64,000 nucleotides of DNA, taken from positions 4,898,001 to 4,962,000 of the forward strand of contig JAGVVL010000002.1 in the NCBI GenBank assembly GCA_018287875.1. The letters run 5' to 3'. Below the pieces are notes generated by a model. The model ran no database searches, was not told the origin of the DNA, and was given only the letters and a program-made list of their open reading frames with translations. Positions within the stretch are counted from its first letter, which is position 1; the number at the start of each line of letters is the position of its first letter. The translations under genes and the position numbers were made by a program. Origin of the DNA: Nigrospora sphaerica (Eukaryota > Ascomycota > Sordariomycetes > Amphisphaeriales > Apiosporaceae). Below are positions 24,280-34,903 of this stretch, piece by piece.

Positions 24280-24385
24280 CGCCCGGCCGCCGGGGCGCCC
24301 CCTGCGCTTCGGCCGTCCTGGACACCTTACCGGCCGGAAACCCACGCAGCATGCTTACCCTTCCTCCCAGGACCGCACTGCCGCC

Positions 24386-27300
24386 ATGTCTTCCTCCAGT
24401 CGCCCGGTGGTGCCTCGGCATCGCAACCCCTCGGTCAGCTCGGCGGGGAACTCCTCGCACAAGAGCAAGGTGGCTGCCAAGTCCAAGGACTTCACATCGA
24501 CCGCATTAATGAAGTATTTCGAGCCATGCGCAGCCACTGCTGCCATGTTCCTCTACGCACGTGAGTCCGGTCCCCGGCCGTTCCGGCAGCGTTGTGCCGC
24601 ATGCGGACTGACACCCGACCAGAGGGCAATTCCGTCGTGATTGCGCACCACGACAGCTTAACTATAGAAAGACGCTTCTCGCGTCACTCGGCCGAGGTCC
24701 AACTCTTGGCCGTGGACACGCAGAGCGAAATCGGCGCGGGCCGGCTGGTTGTTAGCTACGATGCCGATATGACGGCCATCGTGTGGGACCTCATGACGGG
24801 CGACGAGGTTGCGCGCTTCGCCTCGTACGAAAACCTGACGTGCGCTGCCTGGATGCGGAACGGCAACGTAGCTTTTGGTGAGTAACCGGCGGCCCCTGGG
24901 TCTCTACCACCGGAGGGCGGCGCCGAGGGCTGACGGGCGTGTGACACAGGCAACTCGCAAGGAAACATCATCCTCTTCGAGCCGACCACTTCGGAGCACA
25001 TCTCAGCGCGAACCATCGACCAGATTTCGGTAACGGCCTTGGCCCCCGCGGCCGACTGCCGCACTTTTGCCATCGGGTTCGTCGCCTCCATCTTGCCCCT
25101 ATTCCTGCCTCTGTCTGACCCGAGTTCGGCTGTCCAGGTACCAAAACGGGTCTCTCCTGATCGCGACTCTGCAGCCTCGCTTTACCATCTTGCACAACCT
25201 GAGCACCAATAGGGGCCCGTCCCCCATTGTCAACTTGGCTTGGCACGCCTCGTCGTCGCGCCAAAAATCCGACATGCTGGCGGTGCAGACAGCTGACGGC
25301 GATCTGCGTGTCTGGAGCGTGTCCAAGTCGTACAGCAGCGAAGATCCCGCCAAGGTGGTCCGGATACTGAAGAAGACCGAGAACCACCAGATTGGTCCCA
25401 ACTGGATGGGCTGGTCGAAAAACGGCCGCATCATTCAACATTCCGAGAGGTAAGTAGTGTGTGGCCTTCTCTACCCGCTCCCACCCCCCCTCCCACCGCA
25501 CTACGCATGCAGGGCGAATACGCGCGCGCTTAGGTGGTCACGCCAGGACATGTGTGGCTGACAGCACCGGCAGCGAGACACTTTCGTGGGACGTTCGAAC
25601 CAAGCACGTCACCTATGACAGCATCCCGACGCTGGAACACGTGAGGGCGCTGGCCGTGTACGGACCGGGCGCGAGCTTGTTCACGCTCGGCGCCAACAAC
25701 ACGGTGCAGCAGTTTGATCTCAACACGCCCTCGATGATGGTGGCCAACGTGCAGCACCCTACCAACCTCTTACCGCCCTCGCCCCCGGTCTCCATTGAAG
25801 AGCAGTCCGAGCATGGCATCATCGCCATCGCTGCCGAGTCGGATTCCGGCCTGTCGGTGCCCATCACGTCCGAGGTCTCCGAAAGCGACGATGACCGCCT
25901 GTCGCCCCTGGCGCGGATTGTGCGTGGTGCCGAAGTCACCGCCGAGGCCGTCGACCAGGAACGCTACATGTCGGCCAGCCCCGTGTCGTCGCGCAGCCAG
26001 GCGTCGACCCTCTCGAAGTCGTCGGCCGGCTCGAGCACCCGCGGCCGCCACCCTCCCTCGGTGCTCTCCCGCGGCATGACCGAGAACACGTACATCTCGG
26101 CCGGCTCGTCCCAGCGCTCCTCGGCGATGCCCCCTTTTGGCGACAAGGATGCCTACTCCATCAGCAGCATCAGCTCGGCGTCCATCACTTCGTCGTCGCG
26201 GCCGTCGCATCACCGGCCCTCGCGCCTGCGAAACGAGGTCCCCCGCAGTCCCGAGGATTCCAAGGTGCACGACCTGTTCAAGTTCACCCGCAGCCGCCTG
26301 CACGATGTCCCGTACAAGCGGGCCCCGTTGGTGGACCAGTCGCGCTTGACCAACGAGGACCTGCGGCGGCAGATGCTCAGCATCATCTTCGGGTGGAACA
26401 GGGAGATCCAGGACTTGGTGCGCGACGAGATGGCTCGCCACCCCCTGGGCTCGCCGAACCGGATCCTCCTCGCCAAGTGGCTGGGCGACATCGACGCCGA
26501 CGTGATGACGGCCTCGTCGGAGAACATGACATCGTCGGACTGGATGCTGCTGGCTCTGAGCGGCATCGGAGGCCAAGCCTCGCAACACAAACTCGGCCGC
26601 GCCTACGTGCAGCGCCTCCTGGAGAGCGGCGACGTGCACGCGGCGGCCACCATTATGATCGGCATGGGTGACCACAACGACGCCATTGAAATCTACGTTT
26701 CGCACAAACGCTACATGGAGGCCCTGATCCTGCTGTGCCTTTACTTTCCGACCGTCTGGGAACGCCAGGCTCAGATCATCAAGAAGTGGGGAGAGTTTGC
26801 CGTGCTGCACGGACAACAGCAGCTTGCCATCCGATGGTAACGACTCGTGCCCCCCTCCTGTCCTCCTTGATACGGACGCTGACATGCCACAGTTTCGCTT
26901 GCACGGGTCAAGAGTCGACCGAGCCTTGGTCGTCGCCCTCGGCCACCCAGGTCACCTTCCAGAGTATGAACCAGAGCATCCCCGAAATCCTGAGTCCGCC
27001 CCTGTCGCCGCCAGGCGTGAGCCGCGGCCCCCAACGGAGCATCGCCAAGTCGTCGGCGCTCAAGCTGATCACGACCTTTGGCGACCCCGGAGCGAAATCC
27101 AAGTTCTTCGCGGCGGGCGACGGTGGCCAAACCCCCATCGCTGCCGGCGTCACTCCCATTGCCGAATCGGCCGTTTCTCCCGGTGGTCACGACCCTACCA
27201 CCGCGGTGCTCAAGCCCTCGTCCCGGAGCGCGCTCAACACGCCGACGAGCTCGGTGCGCGTAACGACGCCGGGCGGGTTCAACCGTCGCCGACTCCCGTC

Positions 27301-29776
27301 CATTGGTGAGGTACGCGGCGAGGTTCCCCCGCCCCTGCCCTCCCTGGAGGCCAAGCCCCAGCCTGGCCATCAACGCCCGCCGGTGTCCGAGGAGCAATAC
27401 AACGCCGGTTTGTCTTTGGCCCGAGCCGCGACGGCGAGCCCCATGATGATGCGAGATTCGCACCGGCGCAAGGAAGCTCCGCCCCCCTCGCCATCCCCCG
27501 AGTCGTTTGTGGCGCTCATGGCTCAGGGTCGCTCCAGCCGCAACGGAGCGCGCGACCGTGTGCCCGACGGCATTGACATGAAGCTTCAATCCATAAATGC
27601 CGCCATGGCAGGCGACGTCACGTCCCCCGAGCAGTCGATCGCGTCGTCGACACGTTTCCACTGGCCGACCCGCCGCCGTGGCCCCGGCTCGATCGCAAGC
27701 TCTGCGACGTCCAACTCGAGCGCCGGCCGAAGCCACCGCGGCCGGCCCGTGGGCGGGAAAAGCCTCAACAACTACATCTCGAGTCTGGACACGGCCCAGG
27801 ACCACCATAACCGACAGCGCAGCCGCGAGAGCAGCCGCAGCCGGCAGGACGACCGCCACGCCCGGAGCCAAGAGAGAAGCCGGAGCCGGAAGAGGACCGC
27901 CACTCGGGAAGAATCTGCGGACCGGGGTCGCGTAGCGGCTAGGAACTACACGCCCAAGCCTGCCAAGCGCTCTCCTACGTCACCCATTCCCATGTCTCCC
28001 GAGGACCTCATCAACTTGAGCACGCCGCATAACGACGACCCGGTCATCCCGGTGCGTCTTGATGTCGCGGAGCCGTCGACGGTGCGGAAGGCCAGCCAAA
28101 TTCGCCTATCCTCGCCCAACAACGCGCGCAGCTCCAGCCGCCCCTCAAGCCGCGACCGCCGGCGCAAGAGTCCCGAGCGCCGCCCGCCCGCCTTGGCTCT
28201 GGATACCCGTGGCAGAGGCGAGGGCAGAGGAGACGGCTCCATCATGCGCTCTCCCTCGTCGCCGCTGCCTATGTCGGCGCAGGGCCACTTCTTTGGATCG
28301 GATGACGAGAATGACTACAAGGCGGCGGTGGACGCCCAGGAGTCCTTCCGAAACAGACACAACCGCAGCCGCGGTCTCAGGGATCCGTCATCGCCCGCTG
28401 TTTCTAGGGCCCGCGACCGGTCCGAGAGCCGCCGGCCCAGCAAGATGCCCGGCGATCTGGCGACGCAGTTGCCCGCTGTCCAGATGACGACGCAGTTGCC
28501 CGCTGTCCAGATGACGACCGCTGTGGAAGCGCCCACGCGCGCCGGCGACTTGAAGCAGATCCTCACGGAAAGACAACTCAAGAAGGAGGCTGCCGCCCGG
28601 GAACTCGAGGAGCGTCGCCGATCGCTGGCACGGAGGCCCTCGGCACCGCCGATTCCGCACCCTCACGAGCTGTCGCCCATCGCCTCCCGGCCCCCCACGG
28701 CCTTTGAGCTGGCGAGACAGCCGTCGCCGTCCCTGCACGATATTCCGCAGCGGAGTGCCACGGCCGATTTTGCCAGGGGCTCTCACATGCGCAGCGGCAA
28801 CCGGCCCGTCATCGGCCTGCCCGCGACGCCCAAGGCCATGAGGCTGCAATTCGAGACGGACACCCGATCCAAGCCCAACGTACCCCCTATTCCGTCCGTC
28901 TGGACCAAGACGTCGCCACCATCGTCGGGCCAGGGCTCTCCCGCCAAGATCCCGGAGGACAGTGGGAAGCAGTCACCGGAGGCGGCGCCCTCGCTTTTGA
29001 CGCTGCTCCCGTCGACCGTCTACTCTCCGCCATCGCGGCCCAACATCCCGCGCTGCATGTCGGCTCCTATCGCTGATGAGCCCTCCATGTCGTTCTCCTT
29101 GGGGCACCAGCCGTCGGGCCACTCCCGACAGGGCTCGTCGGGCCGTAAGATGAGCACGCCCGACGTCTCGATGCGCGGGATCGACCAGATGATCGGAGGC
29201 GGCAAGCATTCGCGCCGGGCCTCGCGAGATGACTACATCCCGCCGCCGCCGCCGCCTCCCCCAATGCTGAAGGAACTGCAGCACCTCGCGACGCCGCCGC
29301 CGCCGCCGCCCGCGCCCCTGCCGGGCTCCAAGCCCCAGGTTTTCGGTGGGCAGGGCACCATTGAGATTGTTATGGACGAGGACGACAACGTGCCGGCCGC
29401 CGTGGCCGCCAGCGACGCCAACGTGCCCATTCTCTCGGCACCGGCGCCGCCCTCCACGCGGCACGGCCGCGGCCGCAGCATCAGCGACAAGGACAACAGC
29501 ATCGCCAGCCGCATCTCGCGCGCGACGGACCGGATGCGGTCGGCGAGCCGCGGCCGCAACAGCTCGGCGCTGGGCAGCCGCACCAAATCGCCCGAGCAGA
29601 CGTCGCCGTACGAGAGCGTGCTCCCGGCCGTCAGCTACACGAGCCCGACCACGACGCCCAGCAACGGCTTCGGCGGCAACCAGCCCATGACGGAACGCCA
29701 CCCTCGCGAGGTGCGCGCCGCCTACCACAAGCACCAAAACTCGGGTACGGGCCTTACCCGCAGCGAGTTGATTTAA
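24386..29776 (+). CDS. Large WD40/helical-repeat scaffold protein with disordered RS- and Pro-rich tail (Gemin5-like architecture)
   Basis: Six exons: 24386-24560, 24623-24877, 24950-25076, 25138-25449, 25574-26836 (acceptor 25565 also possible), 26893-29776. They total 5016 nt, 1671 residues. Residues about 60-350 form WD40-like blades (TIERRFSRHSAEV, AIVWDLMTGDEVARF, LRVWSVSKS, LSWDVRTKHV). About 545-720 is helical (QMLSIIFGWNREIQDLV, then YVQRLLESGDVHAAATIMIG and IRCFACTGQES) and resembles the TPR-like part of Gemin5 or coatomer-type scaffolds. The rest is disordered: an Arg/Ser stretch near 1015-1057, a duplicated TQLPAVQMT near 1234-1253 and Pro runs near 1493-1521. Such scaffolds bind RNA or proteins; an RNP role is inference. 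An A-run follows the stop directly. Gene and exon structure are well supported, the product name less so. Confidence 0.85.
28463..28516 (+). repeat. Perfect 27-bp in-frame tandem duplication
   Basis: The 27-bp unit acgcagttgcccgctgtcca plus gatgacg is present twice with no mismatch. It encodes TQLPAVQMT twice inside the disordered tail of the large WD40 protein. Complete identity, third codon positions included, suggests a recent event. Confidence 0.95.
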
Positions 29777-31660
29777 AAAAAAAAAAGAAACAAAATGCGG
29801 CAACAGCGGCGCCTTCTTTGACGACCGCGAGGGGCACCTTTTCCCGTCCGGTATTCTTTTTCTCCGCATACGACCCGTCCCGACCCATTCTTGCTTTCCA
29901 TCTTCTTCCGACATACCGCATGGCGCCGGCGTTTTCTTCGTCCCTCATCGGCTCGATACCATTTCCCATCAGTCATGAAGCACAGGGGCAACATTACCAT
30001 GCCCCGTGCTGTTCAGGTTCTCCCGGTTGCATACCGCAAGGTGGCTGCCGGGGCCGTCTCGCACTCGGCTTCGTCGGGCAGACAGGCATCTTTTTTTTTC
30101 TACTTACGACAATAGCATGCTCATGTTCAGCGCTTTTTTCTTCATCTCATTTCATGTTATAACGGCCGACTTCCACATCTTAGACACCTTGTATACTTCA
30201 TATCCTGTCCTTGACCCAGAGTTTCACGACGGAGGGCGATGATACCTTTTCCTTGTTTTTCTCCTGTTTTTTATACCCTGTTTTCTTGCTTTTGCCTGCC
30301 CCGCCCCGCTTCCTCGTATGGATGTGGGCGGCGGTGGCGCCGGGCCCGGCAAGAGGGACGGACGGACGGCCTGGTGGGAAGGCCAACGAGGGTACGAAAA
30401 TACCCGGGCTCCGGGGGCAGAGAGACGGGGGGTGGGATGGCAAAAGGGAGGGAAGGGAAGAGACGAAAAGCGGAACCACAAGAGCAAAATCGAGCGACAG
30501 CGCCCCAAAAAGTCTCATGGAGTTTTGCCCGTCTACACTACAATGTTGCCTCGCGGCACCTTTGTTAGGTATATCCCCTTCTTGTTTCGAGGTGCCACAG
30601 AAACGGCCCGGGCTGTTTGGCATTCCTCGAGTTTTGATAGTTTTCGTACTCGATACCGTTGTTCCTCAATGGAGGCAATTTGCTTTTTCATCGCGCGTAC
30701 CTACTCGTTACCTGTTCCGTGAATGTGGGTGCAAGCAGCATCAATCAAATGAGTGAAGTAATCATACCGGCAAGGTCACATTAGAAGAGAGGACTTGCTT
30801 CATCGACGAGAGAAGGAGAGGGGAGGGAGGGTGAGGGTTCGAGACGAAGTTTTGGAGGGGAAAAAAAAAAAGAACGGAGTTGACCACTCCATCTCACCCC
30901 TCTAGCCCAAGTCCCCGAGCGAGCGTGATCCAAAGCGCCATGCGACGGGGGAGAAACTCTGCTGAGTGAAACCTCCCTGAAGCGTATTCTCCATTTCCTA
31001 GGACCTCCCACGCAATCGCTAGTTACCTAAGCGGGTGAGAGATCACCGCAGCATTCGCCCTGGGCGCCGCAGTCGGGGGATCTGACGGAATTGGGATTCT
31101 GGAAGGGTGAGAGTAACAAGTGCCTTCTAACCAACTAGACCATTACAGTCGAGAAAATGGTGACTTATTAACATTTGTATCCTTACTACTTACCCGACCC
31201 GCCAATTAGCCGAGCTTGGCCCGTGCATCGCTTGGCGGGCCGTGCATAACCTAGGCCAGCACCTCAGGGATAGCTGCGTCCCTACGTACCATGTACCTAC
31301 CTACCTTAGCTGGAGCTCTTTTTATATACTGGGATGGCACCGCCCACCATTGGGAATCTATTCAGTGTGCCGACCCATTCTACACACCCCTCTCACGGAA
31401 TCTTGCATCCAAGGACGCTCGACACTGCAGCCGGCGGCCGCTTCCAAAATACCCCCATCCATCACAAGTAACAAATCCCGCCTGGGCCCAGCCTCTATGC
31501 CCGTGGCTACCACCAACACCACCGCCGCCGCTGTCACCGCAGCTTAAACACGACGCGACGACCTCTTATCTCCTCCCACCCGCTGAACCGTCTCTCTTTC
31601 GCGCGCGCGCGCTCTTTCACACTCCCCCTCGGCCCCCGAATCCGGCCCGACCCAGCGGCC
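29777..31660. other. Intergenic region between the large WD40 gene and GPI15
   Basis: No supported gene. The left end is the 3' region of the WD40 gene, starting with an A-rich run. The middle has several short poly-T/A runs. A minus-strand segment at about 31118-31143 resembles a tRNA D-arm but no complete tRNA can be folded around it. The right part has TACCTACC motifs (about 31285-31310) and the leader of GPI15. Confidence 0.6.
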
Positions 31661-32425
31661 ATGCTGACGACGGCGCCCCGCCTCACGATCCGGCGGCCCT
31701 CGCCGACGACGGCCGAGTTCATCGTGTCGACGAAGCCCGAGGCGACGCCGGCGCGGCGCGCGGCGCTGGGCCTCGTGCACGGCTTGCGCGTCGTGCTGGC
31801 GCTCGCGGCGCTCGCCCTGCTCTACGCGCAGTGGACGCTGTGGTTCGACGGCGACGAGGCCGAGGCCCGGTACCGGCGCGAGCTCGCCCGGCCCCCTCCT
31901 CCGACCCCGACGGGGCCCGACGGCGACGACGCGGCCGCGGCCATGGCGATGGTGGCGGAGGGGGTTTTGCCGTGGGCGTGGCCGGGCCTCGGCGCGCTCG
32001 CGCGCGGCCTGCTCCACGGGACGCCGGCCGGCCGGGCGGCGCTGGCGGCGGCGGCGGCGGCCCCGGCGTGGGTGCTCGGCCCCGCGGCGCTGGCGGCGCT
32101 GGCCGTGAGCGTGCGCCGCCTCCACGTCGAGGAGCGCCTGCTCGTGCTGCGCGGCCTCGGCGTCCAGACGCGCTCAGCCCGCCCCACGCTGCTCGGCGGC
32201 GCCGCCACGCGCTTCATCCCCACGGAGCAGATCCGCGACGTGCTCATCAACGAGGCCTTCTGGGGCTTCGGCGTCCGCTACGTCCTCGTCGTCGTCGTCG
32301 AGGGCGAGGAGGAGCTCGTCGTCGTCTTCCCCCGCCTGCTGCCGCGCCGCGACGTGGTCGAGCGCGTCTGGCGCGGCGTCCGCGGCTGTCTGTTCGAGGA
32401 GGAGGGCAAGGGATTCCGGGGCTAG
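31661..32425 (+). CDS. GPI15: GPI-GlcNAc transferase subunit H (PIG-H/Gpi15)
   Basis: Single exon, 254 residues. This is a subunit of the endoplasmic reticulum complex that transfers GlcNAc from UDP-GlcNAc to phosphatidylinositol, the first step of GPI-anchor synthesis. Two hydrophobic segments (about 37-58 and 126-151) fit the membrane hairpin of the family. The PIG-H domain spans about 158-225 with ERLLVLRGLGVQTRS, FIPTEQIRDVLINEAFWGF and the repeated Val stretch before EGEEELVVVFP. Codon use is extremely GC-rich and Ala-rich, more than in its neighbours, and the Ala run near 127-134 may be expanded. The stop lies 158 bp from the stop of the convergent PUS3 gene. The product supplies anchors of the kind the secreted protein at 6311 seems to need. 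Confidence 0.9.
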   Translation: MLTTAPRLTIRRPSPTTAEFIVSTKPEATPARRAALGLVHGLRVVLALAALALLYAQWTLWFDGDEAEARYRRELARPPPPTPTGPDGDDAAAAMAMVAEGVLPWAWPGLGALARGLLHGTPAGRAALAAAAAAPAWVLGPAALAALAVSVRRLHVEERLLVLRGLGVQTRSARPTLLGGAATRFIPTEQIRDVLINEAFWGFGVRYVLVVVVEGEEELVVVFPRLLPRRDVVERVWRGVRGCLFEEEGKGFRG

Positions 32426-32583
32426 GGCACGCCCGCTACGTGGCACGCACGGCTTACGATATGCCCCATGGTGGCGGACTTTGTCTATTCTATTGCGGCG
32501 GGGGGCCCAACCGGTCCGGGTCCTGTCTATCCAATATCCACGTTATTTCCGGCGCCCACCCGAAATGAATGGACGACTCGGAC

Positions 32584-34494
32584 CTACTCATCCTCTTCGG
32601 CCGCCACGTTATCCGCCCATTTCTGGTGGCGAGCCTGCCGCCAGTCGTCTGCGTCCTTGTACCCCTTGCGCCGCGCCTCTCGGTCGTACGTCTCCTCGGG
32701 CGCTGGCAGCCGGCCCAGCTTCAGTATGGGCCTGTAGGTACCCACGAACCTCTCCTTGTCGGCGCCCTCAAAGGTGCGCTGCGTGAGCGGCACGTGCTGC
32801 GGCGCCTTCTTGTCCAGCCGCTTGCTGATGTCGCCGTTCGCCACGGCCAGGTTGAGCAGCTGGCTCGACAAAATCTCGTCCAGCTTGCGCTGGCGCCAGA
32901 ATTGCCACAGCTGGTCCACAACGCCAAAGGCGCCGTGCTTGTAGAGTGGGTTCTCGTCGCCCACGTATATCCACGGCATCGCATCCTTGTGCTCGTTCAG
33001 CACCATGTTGTCGTCTCGAGGTGCCGTGACGTCCGGGAACACCGTGTCCCACAGCACCAGAGGGAACTCGCTGGCCAGCGTGTAGTTGGGCCGCCGCGGC
33101 ACCTTCTCGATGTCGAGAAGATCGTCGATGATGGAAGGCGCCTCGAGGCCCTGGCCAACGGTGAATAGGACAGAAACCATGCACCGGATTTGGTGCCACA
33201 GGAAGGCCGAGCCGCGGACGTGGAAGTAGTACACCTTGGGAGTCTGTCTTCTCTCCGCCGCTGCGAGCTCCTGGCCCGAGTAATTGAAAGCCGGGTCGTC
33301 GAGGAACGACAGAGCCGTGCCGGCGTCTTCCACCTCGACCACGTCGCACTCAAAGATCCGCCGGTCGAACTTCTTTATCAGCTTGCTTGGGTCGATCTTG
33401 CAGAAATTGCGGAAGTCGTGCACGCCCTCAAACTTCTTAGCCGCCGCCCGCATGGCCTCGATGTCCAGCCAGCCATCCTTGACGCCCAGCGATTTCGCTT
33501 TGGGGTTCTCCATGCCCCTCGGCACGGGCAGGTAGGCGGGCTGCGTAAAGAAATAACGGTACTGCCTCTCCCGGCAGTGGTGGCGGGCCGAAAAGTCGGC
33601 CGGAACCGAGGGACACCAGGCGAGCACTTTGATGTCAAGCGGTAGCAGCCGGTTCAGAATCCGACAGTAGTTGATCTCGTCCGTAAAGTCATCGAACGGC
33701 TTTTCCTCCGCCGTCCCTTCTTGAACGGACTCCCCGGCGACCGGCTCCTCGTTCGGACCGGCGCTGCCTCCCTCGGCGCGCGGCACGTCGCCTTGCTCCC
33801 CCACCGCCGCGTCGGCCGCCGGCTGCTCCTCCTTGGGCAGCGGCCTGTTACTCCGGACTCTGATGCCGATGACCTGTCCGAAGGCCGAGACGCCGCGGTC
33901 CGTCCGGCCGCTCTTGGAGTAGTCAAACTTCTCCCAGCGGACCTCGTCGGGGTTGTCGGGGACAATGAGACACGACTTCACGAGGGCCTTCCACAGCTCC
34001 TCCTCGATGGTCGGCACCGAGGGCTGGTACTCGAAACCGCCGTAGTTGCGGCCGATGTAGGCGAGCTTGAGGGCAATGAGCCGCGTGCTTTTCTTGGCGG
34101 GGTCCTTTTTGCCGTCCTTCTTTTTGTCTGACGGGTGCCTTTTGCCGTCCGCCTGGGGCTGGGCGGGCTCCGGCGCCGGCGTGGGCTCCTCGGGCGCCTG
34201 GGCCGGGGCCGCCCGCTGGGCCTCGAGGTACTTAATGCGCTTTACGAGGGCGTCCTTGGTCCAGCGGTTGTAGTCGGCCGGGAGCCGCTCCATCTTTGCG
34301 TGTTGGCGCCGCGAGGGCGCGGGCGTTTGCTTCTTGGGCCGCGTCGAGGTACGGATGTAGCGCCGACTCAGTAGCTGCTGCCGCTGCTGCTGCTGCTGCT
34401 GCTGTTGCGGCCGCCCAGGACACAGTTTTGTGGATATGCGAGCGTCGGGAAGCGGGCAGCGAGTAAAAAGAAGCCGGCCAGGTCGCATCCCCAT
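32584..34494 (-). CDS. DEG1: tRNA pseudouridine synthase Pus3/Deg1 (TruA family)
   Basis: Single exon, 636 residues from the most upstream ATG (34494). The enzyme converts uridines 38/39 of the tRNA anticodon arm to pseudouridine. The TruA-family motif SGRTDRGVSAFGQVIG carries the catalytic Asp at about residue 199. Upstream are LIALKLAYIGRNYGGFEYQP and downstream the C-terminal motifs (RECQYRYFF-type RERQYRYFF, HDFRNFCKID, FLWHQIRCMV). An in-frame ATG at 34293 (MERLPADYNRW) gives a 569-residue form that starts like most family members. The extra 67 residues lack acidic residues except one, are rich in Arg/Leu/Ser and contain eight Gln in a row, so they look like a mitochondrial presequence. 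A Lys-rich nuclear-type patch (KKKDGKKDPAKK) precedes the catalytic domain. It converges with GPI15 and diverges from the GTPase gene. Confidence 0.92.
   Translation of the reverse strand: MGMRPGRLLFTRCPLPDARISTKLCPGRPQQQQQQQQRQQLLSRRYIRTSTRPKKQTPAPSRRQHAKMERLPADYNRWTKDALVKRIKYLEAQRAAPAQAPEEPTPAPEPAQPQADGKRHPSDKKKDGKKDPAKKSTRLIALKLAYIGRNYGGFEYQPSVPTIEEELWKALVKSCLIVPDNPDEVRWEKFDYSKSGRTDRGVSAFGQVIGIRVRSNRPLPKEEQPAADAAVGEQGDVPRAEGGSAGPNEEPVAGESVQEGTAEEKPFDDFTDEINYCRILNRLLPLDIKVLAWCPSVPADFSARHHCRERQYRYFFTQPAYLPVPRGMENPKAKSLGVKDGWLDIEAMRAAAKKFEGVHDFRNFCKIDPSKLIKKFDRRIFECDVVEVEDAGTALSFLDDPAFNYSGQELAAAERRQTPKVYYFHVRGSAFLWHQIRCMVSVLFTVGQGLEAPSIIDDLLDIEKVPRRPNYTLASEFPLVLWDTVFPDVTAPRDDNMVLNEHKDAMPWIYVGDENPLYKHGAFGVVDQLWQFWRQRKLDEILSSQLLNLAVANGDISKRLDKKAPQHVPLTQRTFEGADKERFVGTYRPILKLGRLPAPEETYDREARRKGYKDADDWRQARHQKWADNVAAEEDE
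34384..34404 (-). repeat. (CAG)7 repeat coding for poly-Gln in Pus3 N-terminus
   Basis: Seven CTG units on the plus strand, read as CAG on the minus strand, code for most of an eight-Gln run. They fall in the optional N-terminal extension of the Pus3 gene. Confidence 0.9.
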
Positions 34495-34903
34495 GCACAA
34501 TTTGCATGCGAGTGTACACGCCCTTGTTTTCCTTGCCGCCCTACTCGGCGGAGAGTTTCAGCCCTCCAGGAACTTCGGGAAGGGCTCCTGGCTGAAAAGA
34601 GCGGCGACCTACGGCTTATCGATAACGACCCGGTTGCTTCGTGTGGGGGGCTTGCACTAGTTTACCTACGTACATATACTTGACACCCATTGGTATCAGT
34701 GAATGGCTGTGTGTGCTGGTACCGGGCCGCTTTGCCTAGCTGTATGACGGAAGAGCGCGGCCGATCCGCTCATCATTGTCCCATATCACGAGTGCCAGGT
34801 CGTTCGTCTCAGTCCGATGCCCGGCGTCTGCAACTGAGGAATCCCACACCAACCAACCCAATAAGCAACCAGCCATCTTGGCTGGGTACCTCTTAGCGAC
34901 CCC
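34495..34903. promoter_or_regulatory. Divergent intergenic region between PUS3 and the Rho-like GTPase gene
   Basis: About 409 bp shared by two divergent genes, presumably a bidirectional promoter region. It contains TACCTACGTACATATA-type sequence at about 34663-34678. No open frame with support is seen. Confidence 0.5.

Larger units (their letters stand above)
16740..24385. other. 7.6 kb gene-free region (right part of gene desert)
   Basis: No supported gene. Numerous GC-driven open frames on both strands have no domains. Contents include a 17-bp unit repeated three times (16981-17030), a duplicated TACCTACCC/GGTACCCC block (17202-17254), a CT microsatellite (about 20529-20555), a 15-base C run (22050-22064), G runs near 20412-20432, and scattered TACCTACC motifs (for example near 21285, 21615 and 22212). 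The last 400 bp or so are probably leader of the large WD40 gene at 24386. Confidence 0.6.

Noticed and set aside
25770..26885. 371-codon minus-strand frame
   Set aside because: It is the antisense shadow of exon 5 of the large WD40 gene; codon bias explains the lack of stops.
28973..29914. 313-codon minus-strand frame rich in Arg/Ala
   Set aside because: It is the antisense of the disordered tail of the WD40 gene and has no independent support.
31085..31150. tRNA-like D-arm on the minus strand (tggtctagttggttagaagg)
   Set aside because: It matches an A-box, but no pairing acceptor stem, anticodon arm or TTCGA-type T-loop could be found around it.
34495..34500. Non-ATG (TTG) start extending Pus3 by two codons
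   Set aside because: A TTG start is not expected here, and ATGs follow immediately at 34494 and 34488.
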